Assembly (NCBI GenBank): GCA_020247305.1
Contig: JADCJE010000097.1
Coordinates: 1 to 64,000 of the forward strand
Direction of reading: 5' to 3'
Origin: Phycisphaerales bacterium
GTDB taxonomy: Bacteria; Planctomycetota; UBA1135; UBA2386
DNA: 64,000 nt
In this document: positions 9,564 through 19,034 of the stretch, in pieces
Position numbering within the stretch: position 1 is the first letter of the stretch
Layout of the letters: every line of letters starts with the position of its first letter
Position numbers and translations under genes: made by a program
The notes under the pieces: generated by a model
Told to the model about the DNA's origin: nothing
Databases searched by the model: none
What the model saw: only the letters and a program-made list of their open reading frames with translations

Positions 9564-11659
9564 CGGGGGAACGCCTCGGGCAGGCCGCCATCGACCGGCA
9601 ACACGGCGCCGGTCGTCGGCGTGCGGCCGCTGGCGAAGAACACGACGGCCTCGCCGACGTGCCGCGGCAGCACCGGGACCTTGAGCAGCGAGCGCTCGCG
9701 GTAGAACGCCTTCAGGCCCTCGGCGTCGAGGCCGCGGGCGCGCATGCGGTCGGGACCGACTTCCTGCCACAGTTGGCTCGGCTGCGCCTCGTCGCCGAAC
9801 ACCGCGTCGGCGTTGACGGCGTTGACGGTGACGCCGAGCGGCGCGAACTCCAGCGCGGCGATGCGCGCCAGCTGCAGCGCGGCGGCCTTGCTCGCCGAGT
9901 ACGCGCCGAAGCCCGCGCCGGGCGCGAACACGTTCTTGCTCGCCTGCACGACGACGCTGCCGCCCGTGCGCTGTGCGGCGAACACCGCCGCCGCCGCCTG
10001 CAGCACCAGCATCGTGCCGGTGGCGTTCACCTCCAGCACCTTGGCAAAACGCGCCGGATCCATGTCGGCGAGCTTGCTGACGTGCGCGATGCCGGCGTTG
10101 GGCACCACGATGTCGACGCCGCCGAACACGCGGCAGCACGCGGCGAACAGGGCCGCGACGGCCGTCGGGTCCGTGACGTCGGCCGTCGCCGCGGCGAGGC
10201 TGCCGGCGGGCGCGGCGGCGCGCGCGACCGCCGCATCGAGCCGCTCGCCGTCGCGGTCGGTGGCGAACACGCAGGCGCCGGCGGCGAGCAGGGCCTCGAC
10301 GATGCCGCCGCCGATCGCGCCGGCGGCGCCGGTGACGAGCGCGACCTGCCCCTGCAGCGGCAGCGGCTTCTGGGCGCCGAGCTTGGCGAGTTCGAGGGGC
10401 CAATACTCCATCTCGGCGAGTTCGGCGTCGCCGAGCGGTTGGTAACGCCCGAGCGCGTGCGCGGCAGCCTTCACCGCAAAACTGCGGACCGCGATGTCGG
10501 CGGCGATGCGCGCCTGCTTGTGCTGGTCGTGGCAGGCGACGACGCCGAGCCCCTCGACCACCGCCACCACCGGCGTCGGCGTCAGCGGTTCCTTGGCGAA
10601 GCGGGTCGCGTGCGCGGCGTGGTAGCTGCGATAGCGCGCGACGTAGGCCGCGACCGCGGTGCGGACCGCGGCTCCGTCGCTCGCCTGCGCGCGCGTCAGG
10701 AACAGGCTCGGGCCCTTGGTGCGCAGCACGTGGTCGGGCGTCACCGGGTTGGTCGCGCACAGCGCCGCCGCGTCGGGGTGCGCCGCGAACGCCGCCATCG
10801 CGTCGTCGATGCGCGCGTCGGCCACGACGCGCCGGAAGCCGGCGCCGCACGGCCCGCTCGTCGTCGTCGCCAGCGCGCCGCGCAGGACCGGCAGGCAGGC
10901 CGCCGCGAACGCCGCGCGCTCCCCCGCCGGCAGGGGCTTCGGCTCGCCGCGCAGCATCGCCGGCACGTCGCCGATGCGCTGCCGCAGGAAGCGCTCGGCG
11001 CGGTCGACGAGCGCGATCGTGCGTTCGTAGCTCTCGCGCGCCGACGCGCCGAAGGTGAACAGGCCGTGCTGGCGCAGCACGATGCCCTGGCAACCGGGCG
11101 CGCGCTCGAACGCGGCGGCGACCGCCTTGGCGAGCGGGAAGCCCGGCATGATCCACGGCAGCGACACGACGTCGACGCCGAAGCACGCGGCGACCAGCGC
11201 TTCGCCGTCGGGCTGGTCGGTCAGCGCCAGGATGGCGTCGGCGTGCGTGTGGTCGACGAATGCGTGCGGCAAGAACGCGTGCAGCAGCGTCTCGACCGAC
11301 GGATTGGGCGCCTTGCTGTCGAGCAGCGCGCCGCGCACGGCGTCGACCATCGCCTGGTCCGCGAGCGCGTCGAGGGCGCGCAGTTCGCGCAGCGGCTGCA
11401 GCCGGACCGCCGGCAAGCCCGCCGGCTCGACGGCGGCGAGGTCGCTGCCGCTGCCCTTCACGCACAGCACGTCGATCGCGCGGCCGAGCAGGTCGCGCGC
11501 GGACGTCTTCACCGACGTGTTGCCGCCGCCGTGCAGCACGAGCGCCGGATCGGCGCCGAGCAGGCGCGACGTGTAGACGCGCAGCGCCACGGCCTCGCCG
11601 TGGGCGCGGAAGCGGTCGCAGTAGGCCTTCGCCTCGTCCTCGTTCCAACGGCTCTGCAT
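9560..11659 (-). CDS. Bifunctional class II aldolase / short-chain dehydrogenase (rhamnulose-1-P aldolase/alcohol dehydrogenase type)
   Basis: N-terminal class II aldolase 'VLHGGGNTSVKT..VKGSGSDLA..HTHADAILALTDQ' and C-terminal SDR 'VALVTGAAGAIGGGIVEALLAAGACVFATDRD..YSASKAAALQLARI'; in-frame ATG at 11659; ATGA overlap with the ATPase. Confidence 0.9.
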   Translation of the reverse strand: MQSRWNEDEAKAYCDRFRAHGEAVALRVYTSRLLGADPALVLHGGGNTSVKTSARDLLGRAIDVLCVKGSGSDLAAVEPAGLPAVRLQPLRELRALDALADQAMVDAVRGALLDSKAPNPSVETLLHAFLPHAFVDHTHADAILALTDQPDGEALVAACFGVDVVSLPWIMPGFPLAKAVAAAFERAPGCQGIVLRQHGLFTFGASARESYERTIALVDRAERFLRQRIGDVPAMLRGEPKPLPAGERAAFAAACLPVLRGALATTTSGPCGAGFRRVVADARIDDAMAAFAAHPDAAALCATNPVTPDHVLRTKGPSLFLTRAQASDGAAVRTAVAAYVARYRSYHAAHATRFAKEPLTPTPVVAVVEGLGVVACHDQHKQARIAADIAVRSFAVKAAAHALGRYQPLGDAELAEMEYWPLELAKLGAQKPLPLQGQVALVTGAAGAIGGGIVEALLAAGACVFATDRDGERLDAAVARAAAPAGSLAAATADVTDPTAVAALFAACCRVFGGVDIVVPNAGIAHVSKLADMDPARFAKVLEVNATGTMLVLQAAAAVFAAQRTGGSVVVQASKNVFAPGAGFGAYSASKAAALQLARIAALEFAPLGVTVNAVNADAVFGDEAQPSQLWQEVGPDRMRARGLDAEGLKAFYRERSLLKVPVLPRHVGEAVVFFASGRTPTTGAVLPVDGGLPEAFPR

Positions 11660-11709
11660 GCCGCGACGGTACGCCGCGGCGCGCCAGCGCGCACGCGCGG
11701 CGGCGAGCG

Positions 11710-12684
11710 TCAACGGGCGCGGCCGGCGCCGCGGGCGCGCAACCACGCCAGCAGTGCCACCATGTCGGCCGGCAGCGGCGCCTCCAGGCGCAGTCGTTCG
11801 CGCGTCGACGGGTGCGTGAACGCCAGCGCGCGCGCGTGCAGCGCCTGCCGCGGCATCGGCGGCGCGCCCGGCGGCAGCGCGTCGTGCTGGCGCTTCTGCG
11901 AGCGGTACACGCGATCGCCGACCAACGAGTGGCCGATCGCGGTCATGTGCACGCGGATCTGGTGCGTGCGGCCGGTCTTGGGCAGGCAGCGCACGTAGGC
12001 GAAGTCGCCGAAGCGCTCGATCACCTCGTAGTACGTCGACGACTCGCGGCCGCCCTCCTCCACCGTCGTCATGCGGTCGGGATGGCGCGGGTCGGTCGCG
12101 ATCGCCTTCTCGATCCAATCGCTCTGGAAGCGCGGCTCGCCGAAGACGATGCAGCGGTACTCCTTCTCGACGAGCCGTTCCTTCCACTGCATGCGCAGGT
12201 CGGCCATCGCAACCTCGGTCTTGGCCACCACCATGACGCCGGTCGTGTCGCGGTCGAGGCGGTGCACGATGCCGGGCCGGTCGACGTCGGGCGGCGACGG
12301 GAGTTCGCCAAAGCGCGTGCGCGCCCAACTGGCGACGGTGTGCGCGACGACGCGCGGATCCTCCGGCGGATGCGCCGCTAGCCCGGCGGGCTTGTCGATC
12401 ACGCACAGGTCGGCGTCGTCGTAGAGGATCGGCACCTCGGGCAGCGGCAGGTCGGGCGCGAGCGGGTCGCGCAGCGCGTCGACCAGCACGGCGAAGTCGA
12501 CGACGTCGCCGGCGAGCAGCGTGGTGGCGGGCTTGGCGCGGCGGCCGGACACGAACACCATGCCGGCGTCGAGCAGCCGGCGGGCGGCAGCGCGCGCGCC
12601 GACCTCGGGCTGGGCGGCGAGGAAGGCGTCGAGCCGCCGCCCTTGGTCCGCAGCCGTGGCCACGCGCATGAAGTTCGACGCCAT
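11710..12684 (-). CDS. RluA-family 23S rRNA pseudouridine synthase
   Basis: S4-like N-terminus; 'IVHRLDRDTTGVMVVAKT' and 'LPKTGRTHQIRVHMTAIGHSLVGDRVY'. Confidence 0.95.
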   Translation of the reverse strand: MASNFMRVATAADQGRRLDAFLAAQPEVGARAAARRLLDAGMVFVSGRRAKPATTLLAGDVVDFAVLVDALRDPLAPDLPLPEVPILYDDADLCVIDKPAGLAAHPPEDPRVVAHTVASWARTRFGELPSPPDVDRPGIVHRLDRDTTGVMVVAKTEVAMADLRMQWKERLVEKEYRCIVFGEPRFQSDWIEKAIATDPRHPDRMTTVEEGGRESSTYYEVIERFGDFAYVRCLPKTGRTHQIRVHMTAIGHSLVGDRVYRSQKRQHDALPPGAPPMPRQALHARALAFTHPSTRERLRLEAPLPADMVALLAWLRARGAGRAR

Positions 12685-12897
12685 GCGCTGTCCTTAGCCG
12701 CGACCGGGCAGCAGCGGAAGGTTGCGCTGCCCGGTGTCGGTGAGCCATGGCGCGCTTGCCGATGGGGAAGGTTGTCCACATTTCAACGGAAGCACGTTGC
12801 AGGCTCGCGCTGCGGCGGGCACCTTCCCCTCTCAGCGATACGCCCCTTGGCAACGAGGGGATGGCACGGGAGGCGGCGGCGGCGCCGCAGACATGCA

Positions 12898-13968
12898 ATG
12901 ACCACCACCGACGGCCTGGATTCGTCCCTCGAAAGCGTGCCCGCGCGGCTGCCGGCGCGCCCGCCGCAGACGCAGACCAGCGTGCGCGTGCTGCTGGTCG
13001 ACGACGAGGCGGACGTGCTGCTCGGCCTGCGCCGCATCCTCGAAGCGGCCGGCTACCGCGTGACCTGCGCCACCTCGCTCGCCGAGGCAGCAGGCACGAT
13101 GCGCCGCGAGCGCTTCCAGCTGGTGCTCACCGACCTCTACCTCGGCACCACCGAACTCGGCGTGCAGATCGCCGAGGTCGCCCGGGAATGCCGCCCGAGC
13201 CCGCCGGTCGTCGTGCTGACCGGGCGCCCGACGTTTGGCGGCGCGCAGGAAGCGCTGCGCCGCAACGTCGCCGACATCGTGGTCAAGCCCGTGGATCCGC
13301 AGGCGCTGCTGGCCACCTGCCGGCGCGTGGTCCACGACACCGAACTGGCCCGCCGCAACCTGGAGTTGGAGTCGGCCAACCGCGTACTGACCACCGTGCT
13401 GCCACGCACGATCGAGATCAAGGACCCGACGACCAGCGGCCACGCCGCGCGCGTGATCGGCTACACCGACACGCTGGCGCGCCGCTGCGGCGTCAGCGAA
13501 GAGGACCGCGCCTCGCTGCGCCTCGCGGCACTGCTCCATGACATCGGCAAGATCGGCATTCCCGACCAGATCCTGCAGAAGCCCGGCGCGCTGACGCCGG
13601 ACGAGTTCGACGTCATCAAGCGCCACCCGGCGATGGGGTACGAGGTCCTGGCGGGGCTCGATGGCCACGAAGACGTGCGCACGTGGGTCTACCAGCACCA
13701 CGAGCGCTGGGACGGCAAGGGTTACCCCAACGGGCTCGGCGGCGAGGAGGTGGCCCTGCCGGGCCGCATCCTGATCCTGGCCGAGGTCTACGACGCACTG
13801 GCCGAGGAACGCAGCTACAAGCCGGCTTGGCCGGTCGCGAAGATCGTCGCGTTGTTCCGCGAGCAGGCCGGCAAACACTTCGACCCCGAGCTGGCGAGCC
13901 TCGTCGCCGACGGGCTGGAGCGGTCGGGCAAGCGGTTCTTCGCACCGCAAGCGGACCAGCTGTTCTGA
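12898..13968 (+). CDS. Response regulator with HD-GYP output domain (c-di-GMP phosphodiesterase type)
   Basis: Receiver 'VRVLLVDDEADVLLGLRRIL..LVLTDLYL'; HD 'LLHDIGKIGIPDQIL'; GYP 'HHERWDGKGYPNGL'. Confidence 0.95.
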   Translation: MTTTDGLDSSLESVPARLPARPPQTQTSVRVLLVDDEADVLLGLRRILEAAGYRVTCATSLAEAAGTMRRERFQLVLTDLYLGTTELGVQIAEVARECRPSPPVVVLTGRPTFGGAQEALRRNVADIVVKPVDPQALLATCRRVVHDTELARRNLELESANRVLTTVLPRTIEIKDPTTSGHAARVIGYTDTLARRCGVSEEDRASLRLAALLHDIGKIGIPDQILQKPGALTPDEFDVIKRHPAMGYEVLAGLDGHEDVRTWVYQHHERWDGKGYPNGLGGEEVALPGRILILAEVYDALAEERSYKPAWPVAKIVALFREQAGKHFDPELASLVADGLERSGKRFFAPQADQLF

Positions 13969-14031
13969 GCCGGATCGCGCCGCGCCGAAGCGACGAGGGG
14001 GTTGGCAGCAGCGACCCGGTTGCGACAATCG

Positions 14032-14060
14032 TTGGTGGCCCAACCGGGCTTCGCTAGGAT
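14032..14060 (+). promoter_or_regulatory. Candidate sigma-70-type promoter TTGGTG-N17-TAGGAT
   Basis: Read directly upstream of the 14135 CDS; 17-bp spacer. Confidence 0.4.
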
Positions 14061-14134
14061 CCCTCCTCCCCTCTGATGCGCCGGCCGCCTCCCTCTCTCC
14101 TGGCGCGCCGTGCGGTCGCGACCATTGCCGCCCG

Positions 14135-16153
14135 ATGACCCCCGCCTCGCTGCGAGCGTCGACTCTCGTCCTCCTGACCTTCACCGCGACCTGCGTCGCC
14201 CAGGCAGCCGCCAACAAGTCGGCCGCCAGCGCTGCGCCGGCCTCGGCTTCTCCGGGCGCGGCCAAGGCGGACGCGCTCGACACCGACGGCTTGCCGTCGT
14301 TCCTGCTGCCGGTGCCCGGCGGCACCGTCGAGATGGGCCTGGACGCCGCCGCGTTCGTGCAGGCCGCCTGCCAGGCCGCCCTGCCGAACAAGCCCGAGAA
14401 CGCGCTCAAGATCGCGCCGGCGCAGGTGTCCAACGCGCTGCGCCGCTCGTCCTCGGTGCTCGGCCGGCGCAAGGTGGACGTGCCGGCGTTCCTGCTCGGC
14501 CGCTCGCCGGTGACCAACGCCCAGTACGAAGCCTTCGTCGCCATGCGGCGCAAGGACGGCGGCAAGTTCCACGTCCCCTTCCACTGGTGGCGCTTCGGGC
14601 GCAGCGACGACTACAACCAGAAGCTCGACGAGATCAACAAGCTGTTCCCGAAGGACTCCGAGGGCCCGCTGAACTACTGGGATCGCTTCGGCGGCGAGCT
14701 GCCGGGCGCGCTGAAGGACAACAAGGGCAACTCGATCGGCGACCAGCCGGTGACGTTCGTCAGCTACCGGGCCGCCAACGAGTTCGCGGCGTGGCTCGGC
14801 ATGCGCCTGCCGAGCGAAGCGGAGTGGACGCGCGCGGCGCGCGGCGCCGGCAAGTCGACGTGGCCGCTGGCGAAGGCCGAGGATCCCGCGTCGGACCGCT
14901 TCACGGAGCAGCTGATGAAGGACCTGCGCATGTTCACGTCGACCGACAAGGCCAACAAGGCCTGCGGCGCCGTGCCTGCGGCCGCCGGCCCCTTCGGCCA
15001 CACCGACATGTTCGGTCAGGTCTGGCAACTGGTCAGCGACCAGGGCTTCCGCCCGATCAACGGCCGCGAGGCCTTCGAGGTCGAGTGGAAGAACCTGATG
15101 AAGGACAAGGCCGGTGAGTTGGTGAAGGCGCCGCCGGCGTGGCGCGACGAGTTCGTCATCGCCAAGGGCGGCAGCTTCCTGTCGAGCCAGGAGCCGATCC
15201 AGCTGCTCGTCGACGCGCGCGCGCCGATGCAGACGATCGACGTCCTGGAGAGCTGCGGCTTCCGCCTCGCCAAGAGCATGAAGCCCGGCTTCGACGCACT
15301 GTTCTCGTCGCTGCGCGGCACCTTCCACAAGGGACCGTTCGCGATCGACCAGGCGATCGACCTCGCCAGCCAGGTCGGCGGCGAGCGCTACGAACTCGAC
15401 GCCGGCGGCTTCGTCACGTCGTACGCCACGCTGTCGTTCGCGCCGGTCAACTGGCTCGCCAAGGAGAAGAACGCGGAACTCGGCAAGCTGCTCGACCAGA
15501 GCATGGCCTCGCCGCTGCTCATCGGCGCGCTGATGTCGACGCAGCCGATGCTCTCGCCCGCTGCGCCCGCCGGCCTGTACTCGGTGCTCTACCGCAAGTC
15601 GGGACTGCCCAAGGAACTCGTCGAGGCGGTCAAGATCGGCCACAAGGAGCTCGTCGTCGCCAAGGCCAAGGCGGACAAGGCCGGCAAGGACGACAAGGCC
15701 AAGGCCGAGGAGTCCGACGAGGACAAACCGAAGGACGACGAGAAGAAGCAGGACAAGAAGAAGCCCTGGCGCGAGGTCGTCAGCCGCTTCGGCATCACCG
15801 ACGAGGAGATCCTCGGCAAGGACGCCGCCGACGGGCAGCTGAAGACCTTGCGCATCGACGGCTGCGCCGTGCCGACCACCGAGGACTGCTTCCTGCTGCA
15901 CGGCAACGACGGCAAGGTCGTCGCCGCGTGGTCGGTGCCGAACGCCAAGCCGGCCTTCGCTGCGCAGGCCGTGAACGGCATGACGGTCACGGCGGCCGAC
16001 AAGGGCAAGTTCGCGGCCCGCATCCGCGCCGGCGTCCCCGTGGCGCTCGGCGTCGCCAAGAAGTTCGCCGACGTCCAGCTCGCCGTCGTGCTCGACTTCG
16101 AGGCGCCGACCGAGGCCAAGCCGTGGCGCCTGCCGGCCCCGGCCGACCGCTGA
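14135..16153 (+). CDS. Exported formylglycine-generating-enzyme (FGE/SUMF1)-fold protein with charged linker and unknown C-terminal domain
   Basis: 'GGTVEMG', 'SPVTNAQYEAFV', 'PVTFVSYRAANEFAAWLGMRLPSEAEWTRAARG', 'VIAKGGSFLSSQEP..CGFRLAKS'; signal peptide at N-terminus. Confidence 0.82.
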   Translation: MTPASLRASTLVLLTFTATCVAQAAANKSAASAAPASASPGAAKADALDTDGLPSFLLPVPGGTVEMGLDAAAFVQAACQAALPNKPENALKIAPAQVSNALRRSSSVLGRRKVDVPAFLLGRSPVTNAQYEAFVAMRRKDGGKFHVPFHWWRFGRSDDYNQKLDEINKLFPKDSEGPLNYWDRFGGELPGALKDNKGNSIGDQPVTFVSYRAANEFAAWLGMRLPSEAEWTRAARGAGKSTWPLAKAEDPASDRFTEQLMKDLRMFTSTDKANKACGAVPAAAGPFGHTDMFGQVWQLVSDQGFRPINGREAFEVEWKNLMKDKAGELVKAPPAWRDEFVIAKGGSFLSSQEPIQLLVDARAPMQTIDVLESCGFRLAKSMKPGFDALFSSLRGTFHKGPFAIDQAIDLASQVGGERYELDAGGFVTSYATLSFAPVNWLAKEKNAELGKLLDQSMASPLLIGALMSTQPMLSPAAPAGLYSVLYRKSGLPKELVEAVKIGHKELVVAKAKADKAGKDDKAKAEESDEDKPKDDEKKQDKKKPWREVVSRFGITDEEILGKDAADGQLKTLRIDGCAVPTTEDCFLLHGNDGKVVAAWSVPNAKPAFAAQAVNGMTVTAADKGKFAARIRAGVPVALGVAKKFADVQLAVVLDFEAPTEAKPWRLPAPADR

Positions 16154-16190
16154 TCCCCCGCCGCCGCCCCTTCCTGGAGCCAGCACGCAA

Positions 16191-16757
16191 GTGACCGCCG
16201 ACCGCCATCCCGAAGCCAAGGTGAAGATCACCGCCGCCGCCAAGGCGGCGTTCACGGTCCAGGACTACTCCGGCCGGCGACCGATCGACGGCGTGCAGAT
16301 CGTCGAACTCAAGCGCTTCAACGACGACGGCGGCTCGATCACCGAGCTCGGCCGCCTGACCGCCGGCCTGCACGCGCAGCTGCCGGGCTTCGAGTGCCGG
16401 CAGCTCAACTACTCCGAGATGGAGCCCGGCGCGATCAAGGCCTACCACATGCACCACCGTCAGACCGACGTGTGGTACGTGCCGCCGTGCGACAAGCTGC
16501 TGCTGGTCCTGCACGACTGCCGCGACGGCTCGCCGACCGTCGGCGCGACGATGCGCTTCGTGCTCGGCGACGGCAAGGACAGGCTGGTGCGCATTCCCCC
16601 GGGCGTGGCGCACGGCGCCCGCAACATCGGTCCGCAGCGCGGCCGGATCATCTACCTCGTCGACGTGCAGTTCTCGCCGGACGCGAAGGAGTGCGACGAG
16701 GGCCGGCTGCCCTGGGACCACCTCGGCGCCGACGTCTGGGAGATCGTGCGCGGCTGA
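16191..16757 (+). CDS. RmlC-like cupin (dTDP-4-dehydrorhamnose 3,5-epimerase-related)
   Basis: 'GAIKAYHMHHRQTDVWYVPPCDKLLLVLHDCR..MRFVLGDGKDRLVRIPPGVAHGARNIG'; GTG start. Confidence 0.75.
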   Translation: MTADRHPEAKVKITAAAKAAFTVQDYSGRRPIDGVQIVELKRFNDDGGSITELGRLTAGLHAQLPGFECRQLNYSEMEPGAIKAYHMHHRQTDVWYVPPCDKLLLVLHDCRDGSPTVGATMRFVLGDGKDRLVRIPPGVAHGARNIGPQRGRIIYLVDVQFSPDAKECDEGRLPWDHLGADVWEIVRG

Positions 16758-16782
16758 CGCGGCGCGCCGCGGCCGCCGGCGG

Positions 16783-18246
16783 TCAGAGGATCGGCGACAA
16801 CAGCCCGCAGGCCGCGTCGAGCAGGCGTGGCACGACGCCAGTCGGCAGGTCCTCCGGCCCGATGCGGCGGGATCCCGTGCGGCGCCGCTCGATCGTCGCG
16901 ATGACGTCGTCCGCGAGTTCAGGCGCGTCGAGCACGACGACGGCGATCTCGAAGTTGAGGTTGGCGCTGCGCAGGTCCATGTTGGCGCTGCCGATCGCGA
17001 CGACGCGCGCGTCCACCACCATCACCTTGGCGTGGTTGTAGTCGTCGATCGACTCGTGGACCTCGATGCCGGACGCCAGCAGGCGGGCGTAGAAACTGCG
17101 CTGCGCGTGGTGCAGCACCCACGCCTCCGAACGCGCGCCGTTGGTGAAGATGCGCACGCGCACGCCGCGCGTCGCAGCCAATTGCAGCGCGAAGAGCAGC
17201 TGCGGCGGCGGCACGAGGTACGGCGAACTGAGGTCGATCGACGACTTGGCCTCGCCGATCGCCTGCACGACCGCGAACCACAGGCCGGAGAACTCGCGGT
17301 CCGGGCCGGAGCAGACGACGCCGACGCGGCGCGTCCCGGCCGCCGGCACGGCCGGAAACACGTCCTCGAGGACCTCCTCGGTGGCGGTGCACCAGTCCTC
17401 GACGAAGACCTCCTGCAGGCGTTCGACCACGGGGCCGCGCACCTGCACCATCGCGTCGAGCCATTGGCGCTGTTCGCCGAAACGATCGGTCAGGTACTCG
17501 TCGGCGACGTTGCGACCGCCGACGAAGCCCGTGTGGCCGTCGCAGACCAGCAGCTTGCGGTGGTTGCGCAGGTTGATCGTGAACGGGCGGCGCTTCCAAA
17601 GGATCGGCAGGAACGCCTCCACGCGGCCGCCGGCGGCGCGCAGGGCCTGCAGGTGGCTGGCGCCGAGGCCGAAGCTGCCGAACGAATCGTAGACGAGGCG
17701 GACAGCCACGCCGCGCCGGGCAGCGCGTTCGAGCACGGCGAGGAAGCGCAGGCCGGTCGCGTCCGGGCGCAGGATGTAGACGACGCAGTGCACATGGCTG
17801 CGGGCGGCGTCGATCGCCGCCTCCGCCGCGACGAAGAACTGCCCGCCGTCGGGCAGCCAGGTGACGTGGTTGCCGTCGACCAGGCCAGCGCCGTCGTCGG
17901 CCGCCAGCAGCGCCGCAAGATCGCCACGTCCTTGGCCGGGCCGGCCACGCCCGGATCGCGACCGCGCACCGCGCAGCTTCGCGCGGCGCACGCGCACGCG
18001 CCGGAGCCGGCGCAGCTGCAGGCGCCGCGGGAACAGGTAGTAGAGCAGCAGCCCGAGCCACGGCGCGGCGAGGATGACCGCGATCCACAGCACCGTGCTC
18101 GCCGGCGAACCGCCGCGCACGAGCACGCGATAGACGAACAGGATCGCCAGCAGTTCGCCGACGACCGTGATGGCGACGAGCAGGGCGCTCCACTCGCCCG
18201 ACTGCGCCAGCGGCGCGTGCAGCAGCGTCGAGGCGACCGCCGGCAT
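16783..18246 (-). CDS. cls: Cardiolipin synthase / phospholipase D family
   Basis: Two HKD motifs 'NHRKLLVCDGHTGFVGGRN' and 'YNHAKVMVVDARVVAIGSANMD'; N-terminal TM segments. Confidence 0.93.
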   Translation of the reverse strand: MPAVASTLLHAPLAQSGEWSALLVAITVVGELLAILFVYRVLVRGGSPASTVLWIAVILAAPWLGLLLYYLFPRRLQLRRLRRVRVRRAKLRGARSRSGRGRPGQGRGDLAALLAADDGAGLVDGNHVTWLPDGGQFFVAAEAAIDAARSHVHCVVYILRPDATGLRFLAVLERAARRGVAVRLVYDSFGSFGLGASHLQALRAAGGRVEAFLPILWKRRPFTINLRNHRKLLVCDGHTGFVGGRNVADEYLTDRFGEQRQWLDAMVQVRGPVVERLQEVFVEDWCTATEEVLEDVFPAVPAAGTRRVGVVCSGPDREFSGLWFAVVQAIGEAKSSIDLSSPYLVPPPQLLFALQLAATRGVRVRIFTNGARSEAWVLHHAQRSFYARLLASGIEVHESIDDYNHAKVMVVDARVVAIGSANMDLRSANLNFEIAVVVLDAPELADDVIATIERRRTGSRRIGPEDLPTGVVPRLLDAACGLLSPIL

Positions 18247-18782
18247 CAGGTGCCGGCGACGGGCATCGTGCCGGCGTTCGTCGCCAGCATCGGCATGCGG
18301 CGACGTTCGACGTCGCCCTTCTGGTTGCGCACCTCGACGGTGAACACCACGAACGTGCCGATGCCGATCTCGCGGCCGAGCGGCGAGTCGATGTAGAAGA
18401 CGCCGCGCCAGTTCGGTTCGACGGTCGTGCGCTGCATCGTGGTGTAGTTCAGCATGTCCGGGCCGCCCTGGCCCGGCGCAGCGTCGATCTGGCGCAGCAG
18501 CACCTCGCCGATCGCGTTCATCGTCACCGTGCCCTCCGGCCCCATGCGGACTTCGAGGGCTTCGCCGGAGCGGTTCTGCACCTCAACCTGGATCCGCGTC
18601 TGCGTGCGATTGAGGTCGAGCGCGAGGTCGGCGCCGTGCATGCGCGCGACCCAGGCGCCCGACGGCCCCATGGTCCAATCGTGCGCGCCGTTTGGCTCCA
18701 GCCGCAGCCACGACTTGGGCGGCGGCGTGCTGCACCCTGCCATCACCACGCCCAGAACACCAACCAGCCAGCCATGCTTCAT
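18246..18782 (-). CDS. Small lipoprotein (DUF)
   Basis: 'MKHGWLVGVLGVVMAGCSTPP' lipobox; stop overlaps the cls start (TGATG). Confidence 0.75.
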   Translation of the reverse strand: MKHGWLVGVLGVVMAGCSTPPPKSWLRLEPNGAHDWTMGPSGAWVARMHGADLALDLNRTQTRIQVEVQNRSGEALEVRMGPEGTVTMNAIGEVLLRQIDAAPGQGGPDMLNYTTMQRTTVEPNWRGVFYIDSPLGREIGIGTFVVFTVEVRNQKGDVERRRMPMLATNAGTMPVAGT

Positions 18783-18912
18783 GGTTCGATCCTGCCTCGT
18801 TCGAATGCGCCGCGGCGGGCACCGCCGCCCAGCGCCGCCAACCATACGCCGCGCCTGCGGCGTCGCCATGGTTGCCCGCAAAGCGCCTGCGCCAACGACG
18901 ACGCGAACCGGC

Positions 18913-18996
18913 GCGCGCCCAGCGGAAACCCGGCCTGCGCGCAGCGGAAACCCGGCCCGCGCCCAGCGAAAACCCGGCCTGCGCGCAGCGAAAACG
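18913..18996. repeat. About four tandem 22-24 bp repeats, last copy partial, unit GCGC(GC)CCAGCGGAAACCCGGCCT
   Basis: Copies at 18913-18936, 18937-18958, 18959-18980 and 18981-18996 (partial). Confidence 0.75.
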
Positions 18997-19031
18997 ACGA
19001 CGCCCGCCGTGCTGGGCACGGCGGGCGTCGT
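18991..19031 (-). terminator. Rho-independent terminator downstream of tRNA-Thr
   Basis: Perfect 15-bp stem ACGACGCCCGCCGTG (18997-19011) / CACGGCGGGCGTCGT (19017-19031), 5-nt loop, CGTTTT tail on the minus strand. Confidence 0.85.
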
Positions 19032-19034
19032 GTG

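Noticed and set aside
9551-11998. 815-aa plus-strand ORF
   Set aside because: Antisense to the well-supported aldolase/dehydrogenase gene; no recognisable domain.
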